Assembly (NCBI RefSeq): GCF_001648555.1
Contig: NZ_LQXM01000021.1
Span: forward strand, 1 to 64,000
Length of the DNA: 64,000 nt
Source: Rossellomorea aquimaris TF-12
Lineage (GTDB): Bacteria; Bacillota; Bacilli; Bacillales; Bacillaceae_B
Direction of reading: 5' to 3'
The first letter of the stretch is position 1. Every line of letters begins with the position of its first letter. The position numbers and the translations under genes are program-made. This document shows positions 61,396 to 64,000 of the stretch, one piece after another. The notes beneath the pieces were generated by a model. It did not search any database and was not told the DNA's origin. It saw only the letters and a program-made list of their open reading frames with translations.

Positions 61396-61506
61396 TATTT
61401 TTTCCCTCCAAAAAAACTAAGACACTTTACATTATGTATCGTTATTATTATACATTTACAGTTATCTCGCCGCAATAGATAGAGCAAAACGAGCATAATA
61501 CTTAGG

Positions 61507-61543
61507 AAAAAAGCAGACCGATACTTAATTAACCGGTCTGCGT
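61507..61543 (-). terminator. terminator after aspB
   Basis: GCAGACCG and CGGTCTGC arms with a 13-base loop followed by TTTTTTCC on the minus strand, separating aspB from asnS. Confidence 0.9.
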
Positions 61544-61551
61544 TATTGGAA

Positions 61552-62742
61552 TTATTTACTTTTACTTACTACAAATTCATGGATTCTTTCTATAGCCTGT
61601 TCTAATGCATCCAGACTTGTTGCATAAGAAAGACGAATATTATCGTCTGAACCAAAACCTGACCCAGGAATGACCGCTACCTTCGCTTCCGCTAATAATG
61701 CTTTAGTAAAGTCATCCACATTATCGTATCCTGTCATATTGGCTGCCTTTGATACATTAGGGAATAAATAAAATGCTCCTTGAGGTTTCAAGCAATGAAA
61801 ACCAGGAATGCTGTTTAATTTGTCAAACACAATATTCAAACGCTCTTCAAATGCTTTTCTCATCTCTTCAACCGGCTGTTGATCGCCTAAATAGGCTGCG
61901 ACTGCACCATATTGAGAGGTTGTAGTTGGATTTGATGTGGAATGACTTGCCAGGTTTGTCATTGCTTTAATGATTGAAGCATCACCTGCTGCATACCCTA
62001 TTCTCCATCCTGTCATAGAATGGGACTTAGACACTCCGTTTATCACAATAGTTTGTTCTTTAAACTGTTGTGATACTTCCGCAATGGATGTGTGTGCATT
62101 GTTATCATAGACTAACTTCTCATAAATCTCATCCGAAACAATAAGAATGTTTTTCTCTACACATACTTCCCCAATTGCTTTTAATTCTTCAACGGAATAG
62201 AGCATTCCTGTTGGGTTACTTGGAGAGTTTAGAATGACTGCTTTTGTTCTATCTGTAATGACATCTCTTAATTGGTTTGGAGTGATTTTATAAGAATTAT
62301 CTTCTTTTCCCTCTACTATAACAGGGGTGCCTCCAGCTAGCTTCACCTGTTCTGGATAACTAACCCAATATGGAGTTGGGATGATAACTTCATCACTATC
62401 ATTTAATAAAACTTGAAACAATGTGTAAAGGGCATGCTTTGCTCCACTCGTCACAATGATTTCAGATGGAGAATACGATATGTTTTGGTCAGTCTTAAAC
62501 TTCTCGATAATCGCTTCTTTCAGCTTTGCTAATCCACCTGCTGGAGTGTATTTTGTATGCCCTTCCGTCATTGAATCATATGCAGCTTTGATGATATGTT
62601 CTGGAGTATTGAAGTCAGGTTCCCCTGCCCCTAATCCAATCACATCAATACCTTGTGCTTTCATTTCTTTAGCTTTAGCAGTTATGGCTAAAGTTGTAGA
62701 TGGTGTTAATGCACTGACTCTTTCTGCTAATGAAAATTTCAT
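61552..62742 (-). CDS. aspB: aspartate aminotransferase AspB
   Basis: 396-aa PLP-dependent class I aminotransferase, interconverting aspartate and 2-oxoglutarate with oxaloacetate and glutamate. ATG at 62742 is 9 bases after GGGAGG. PLP lysine in NGVSKSHSMTGWRIGYAAG, the VILNSPSNPTGMLYS loop, IVSDEIYEKLVYD cofactor Asp, and substrate Arg in IRLSYATS. Aspartate feeds asparagine made for the adjacent asnS product. Member of subgroup I-gamma, as in B. subtilis. Confidence 0.96.
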   Translation of the reverse strand: MKFSLAERVSALTPSTTLAITAKAKEMKAQGIDVIGLGAGEPDFNTPEHIIKAAYDSMTEGHTKYTPAGGLAKLKEAIIEKFKTDQNISYSPSEIIVTSGAKHALYTLFQVLLNDSDEVIIPTPYWVSYPEQVKLAGGTPVIVEGKEDNSYKITPNQLRDVITDRTKAVILNSPSNPTGMLYSVEELKAIGEVCVEKNILIVSDEIYEKLVYDNNAHTSIAEVSQQFKEQTIVINGVSKSHSMTGWRIGYAAGDASIIKAMTNLASHSTSNPTTTSQYGAVAAYLGDQQPVEEMRKAFEERLNIVFDKLNSIPGFHCLKPQGAFYLFPNVSKAANMTGYDNVDDFTKALLAEAKVAVIPGSGFGSDDNIRLSYATSLDALEQAIERIHEFVVSKSK

Positions 62743-62760
62743 GCAAGTTCCTCCCAAAGA

Positions 62761-63237
62761 TTATAGGTTTTCAATCTTTCTCCACCACTCTCCATTTGAA
62801 AAGAGAATGTAATAATAATTCAAATGATCGTTCTTATCTAAATATGTGATTTCCCATACGGGACCGACAGATTCATGACCAAGTCTTATGGAAAGCAGTT
62901 CCTTTGGTTGCTTTTCATCATTTAGTTTATTGATCGCTTCATTTTTCGTAATACCATCTGCCCATTTTTCCTCAATAATTTTACCATTTTTATTTGGGAC
63001 AAAGGCGATGGCCTTTTCACCTTTATCATCCTTACCAGTAATAACAACGTAAGGTTTTGAGCCATTATAAAAACTGGTATTTTCTACATTTACTATTGAA
63101 GTTTCTTCCTTCACTCTCTCCATTGCTTGTTCCATATCTTTATTCAAAGGTGATCGGGCTACTTTGTAAAGAATAACTGAGGCTGACACAAAAACAATAA
63201 GCAGTAAAATAGTAATAATTGTTAGCCATTTTTTCAT
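62761..63237 (-). CDS. ypmB: YpmB-like membrane-anchored protein (DUF5590)
   Basis: 158 aa. Single N-terminal membrane helix (WLTIITILLLIVFVSASVILY), then an extracellular domain with a PepSY-like beta pattern (VENTSFYNGSKPYVVITGKDDKGEKAIAFVPNKNGKII and LNYYYILFSNGEWWRKI). Same length as B. subtilis YpmB (161). It is 18 bases upstream of aspB. Role unknown. Confidence 0.87.
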   Translation of the reverse strand: MKKWLTIITILLLIVFVSASVILYKVARSPLNKDMEQAMERVKEETSIVNVENTSFYNGSKPYVVITGKDDKGEKAIAFVPNKNGKIIEEKWADGITKNEAINKLNDEKQPKELLSIRLGHESVGPVWEITYLDKNDHLNYYYILFSNGEWWRKIENL

Positions 63238-63249
63238 TTAAATCACTCT

Positions 63250-63420
63250 TTATGTACGATAAATTGTTAAAATTGCTTGATTTTGATCTTCCGGATCTAA
63301 CGCCAAACCAAACATATAATCATCTTTTTTTAATGTTCTATTTAATGCATCTACTATTTTATATAAATTGTCCGTATAGTCAATACGAACTGTAGATAGT
63401 ATCTCAATCTTACTGTCCAT
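63250..63420 (-). CDS. ypmA: YpmA-like small protein (DUF4264)
   Basis: 56 aa from the ATG at 63420, preceded by GGAAAGGGAGGAATAAG. Sequence DSKIEILSTVRIDYTDNLYKIVDAL, then LKKDDYMFGLALDPEDQNQAILTIYRT, the same length and pattern as B. subtilis YpmA. The frame extends 12 codons upstream without an RBS. In an operon with ypmB (12-base gap) and probably aspB. Function unknown. Confidence 0.88.
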   Translation of the reverse strand: MDSKIEILSTVRIDYTDNLYKIVDALNRTLKKDDYMFGLALDPEDQNQAILTIYRT

Positions 63421-63566
63421 CTTATTCCTCCCTTTCCTACGAGCCAAACCCGACAATGCTACGTTGAATATATAAGGTGACCATCCTAAACACTATACAC
63501 ATTATAACAACAATGATGCTGTTTTTGGTAGGTTGAAACTCAAAAACTAAAGATTATTTCCTTCAT

Positions 63567-63591
63567 AGAAAAGACTGACAAGTTGTCAGCC
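63567..63591 (-). terminator. terminator-like hairpin after the edge ORF
   Basis: GGCTGACAA and TTGTCAGTC form a compact stem followed by TTTTC on the minus strand, just past the stop at 63606. Confidence 0.6.
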
Positions 63592-63605
63592 AAATGGTTG
63601 GGAAG

Positions 63606-63986
63606 TTAATTAGAAAATGTCTCTTTATTAAATACATCTTCTTGATCAAACGTAATCACTTCATAATTACTTTGATTAAATTTAATTGAAATTAACCCGT
63701 GTTGACCAGTTAGATATAGATCAATCCAGGCTTCATTTATGGCTTCCAATGTGTCACCATTCAATAGTTTTTCTTTCGAACGATAAAGCACAGCAGTCTG
63801 GGGATCGATATGCATTAATAGTCGATTCGAAATGCTCTCTGTTTTAGAATGGATAGGTATCTTAACGATATTTACACTCCCCAATTTCTTTTTTAACAGT
63901 ACATTTTCGGAGTGCAACGACTGGGAGCTTAGCCAAAGAAATCGATGATGAAAAAATGTAATAGAAAAATCCAATCCTTCTCTCAC
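63606..63986 (-). CDS. unidentified protein at the window edge (possibly partial)
   Basis: 126 aa if it starts at the GTG at 63986 (AAGGA six bases upstream). The reading frame has no stop before the end of the window at 64000, so the N-terminus could lie outside. The sequence is mixed alpha/beta with an aromatic start (FSITFFHHRFLWLSSQSLHSE) and a short C-terminal domain (MHIDPQTAVLYRSKEKLLNGDTLEAINEAWIDLYLTGQHGLISI). Not recognised. In B. subtilis dinG lies here; this is not a DinG fragment by any motif seen. Confidence 0.5.
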   Translation of the reverse strand: MREGLDFSITFFHHRFLWLSSQSLHSENVLLKKKLGSVNIVKIPIHSKTESISNRLLMHIDPQTAVLYRSKEKLLNGDTLEAINEAWIDLYLTGQHGLISIKFNQSNYEVITFDQEDVFNKETFSN

Positions 63987-64000
63987 TTCGTTTCCTTCAT

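Noticed and set aside
61396..61551. T-box leader upstream of asnS
   Set aside because: No specifier-loop/antiterminator sequence seen; the interval holds only the aspB terminator and RBS region.

Overview
The window is a contiguous, AT-rich chromosome segment from an endospore-forming Bacillaceae bacterium. The evidence is gene content and order. The sspL and sspM spore genes, a cotD-type coat gene, a B-type RNase P RNA and Bacillus housekeeping genes appear in nearly the order I recall for Bacillus subtilis between ypkP/dfrA/thyB and ypmA/dinG. The order is ypkP-dfrA-thyA-ypjP-ypiP-brxA-ypgR-ypgQ-ugtP-cspD-ypeQ-ypeP-ypdQ-sspL-ypcP-ypbR(dynA)-ypbQ-bcsA, then ypwA-ypvA-rlmL-rnpB-gpsB-ypsA-cotD-mrfB-mrfA-yppG-yppF-yppE-yppD-sspM-yppC-recU-ponA-ypoC-nth-dnaD-asnS-aspB-ypmB-ypmA. 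No rRNA, tRNA, prophage, transposase or CRISPR array is visible. The species cannot be named from the sequence.

Layout. 1-9962: acyltransferase, folate/dTMP genes (dfrA, thyA), a secreted metalloprotease-like protein, ypjP, a methyltransferase, bacilliredoxin, an Nfu/HEAT protein, an ABC-F ATPase and an HD hydrolase. 10099-15749: DegV lipid-binding protein, formate-THF ligase, the glycolipid glucosyltransferase ugtP, a methyltransferase. 15826-20205: complete manganese import module (mntR, mntDCB and mntA), with a clear sigma-A promoter and MntR operator ahead of mntA. 20616-26907: cold shock protein, two RNase H-like proteins, EamA transporter, spore protein SspL, 5'-3' exonuclease, sulfurtransferase. 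26918-34852: double-GTPase bacterial dynamin, type III polyketide synthase with its methyltransferase, CheX-like protein, SDR. 35055-37353: three-subunit ba3-type cytochrome oxidase behind a promoter with an Fnr/Crp-type palindrome centred at -41.5. 38033-50836: M32 carboxypeptidase, DinG-like helicase, rlmL, rnpB, gpsB, ypsA, cotD, the MrfA/MrfB DNA-repair pair and a small heat-shock protein. 50875-64000: coat/unknown ypp genes, sspM, recU-ponA, nth-dnaD, asnS, aspB, ypmB and ypmA.

Functional themes are cell-envelope growth (ponA, gpsB, recU partner, ugtP, dynA), DNA repair (nth, recU, mrfAB, ypvA, ypcP), folate/one-carbon supply (dfrA, thyA, fhs), manganese homeostasis, and sporulation.

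The least ordinary material is intergenic. (i) Two arrays of a degenerate octamer (T-N-N-A-T-C-C-G type) recur every ~21 bp, i.e. two helical turns. One (37477-37945) is nested in a ~187-bp higher-order tandem repeat; the other (58976-59100) lies downstream of nth/ypoC's promoter side. (ii) A family of ~190-bp MITE-like elements has a palindromic GC-rich core and, in the best copy, 13-bp perfect terminal inverted repeats. Four copies were found, one a hybrid carrying the end of a second GC-rich hairpin repeat. (iii) Several unlisted small genes, four of them predicted membrane or Cys-rich peptides, have good ribosome binding sites.
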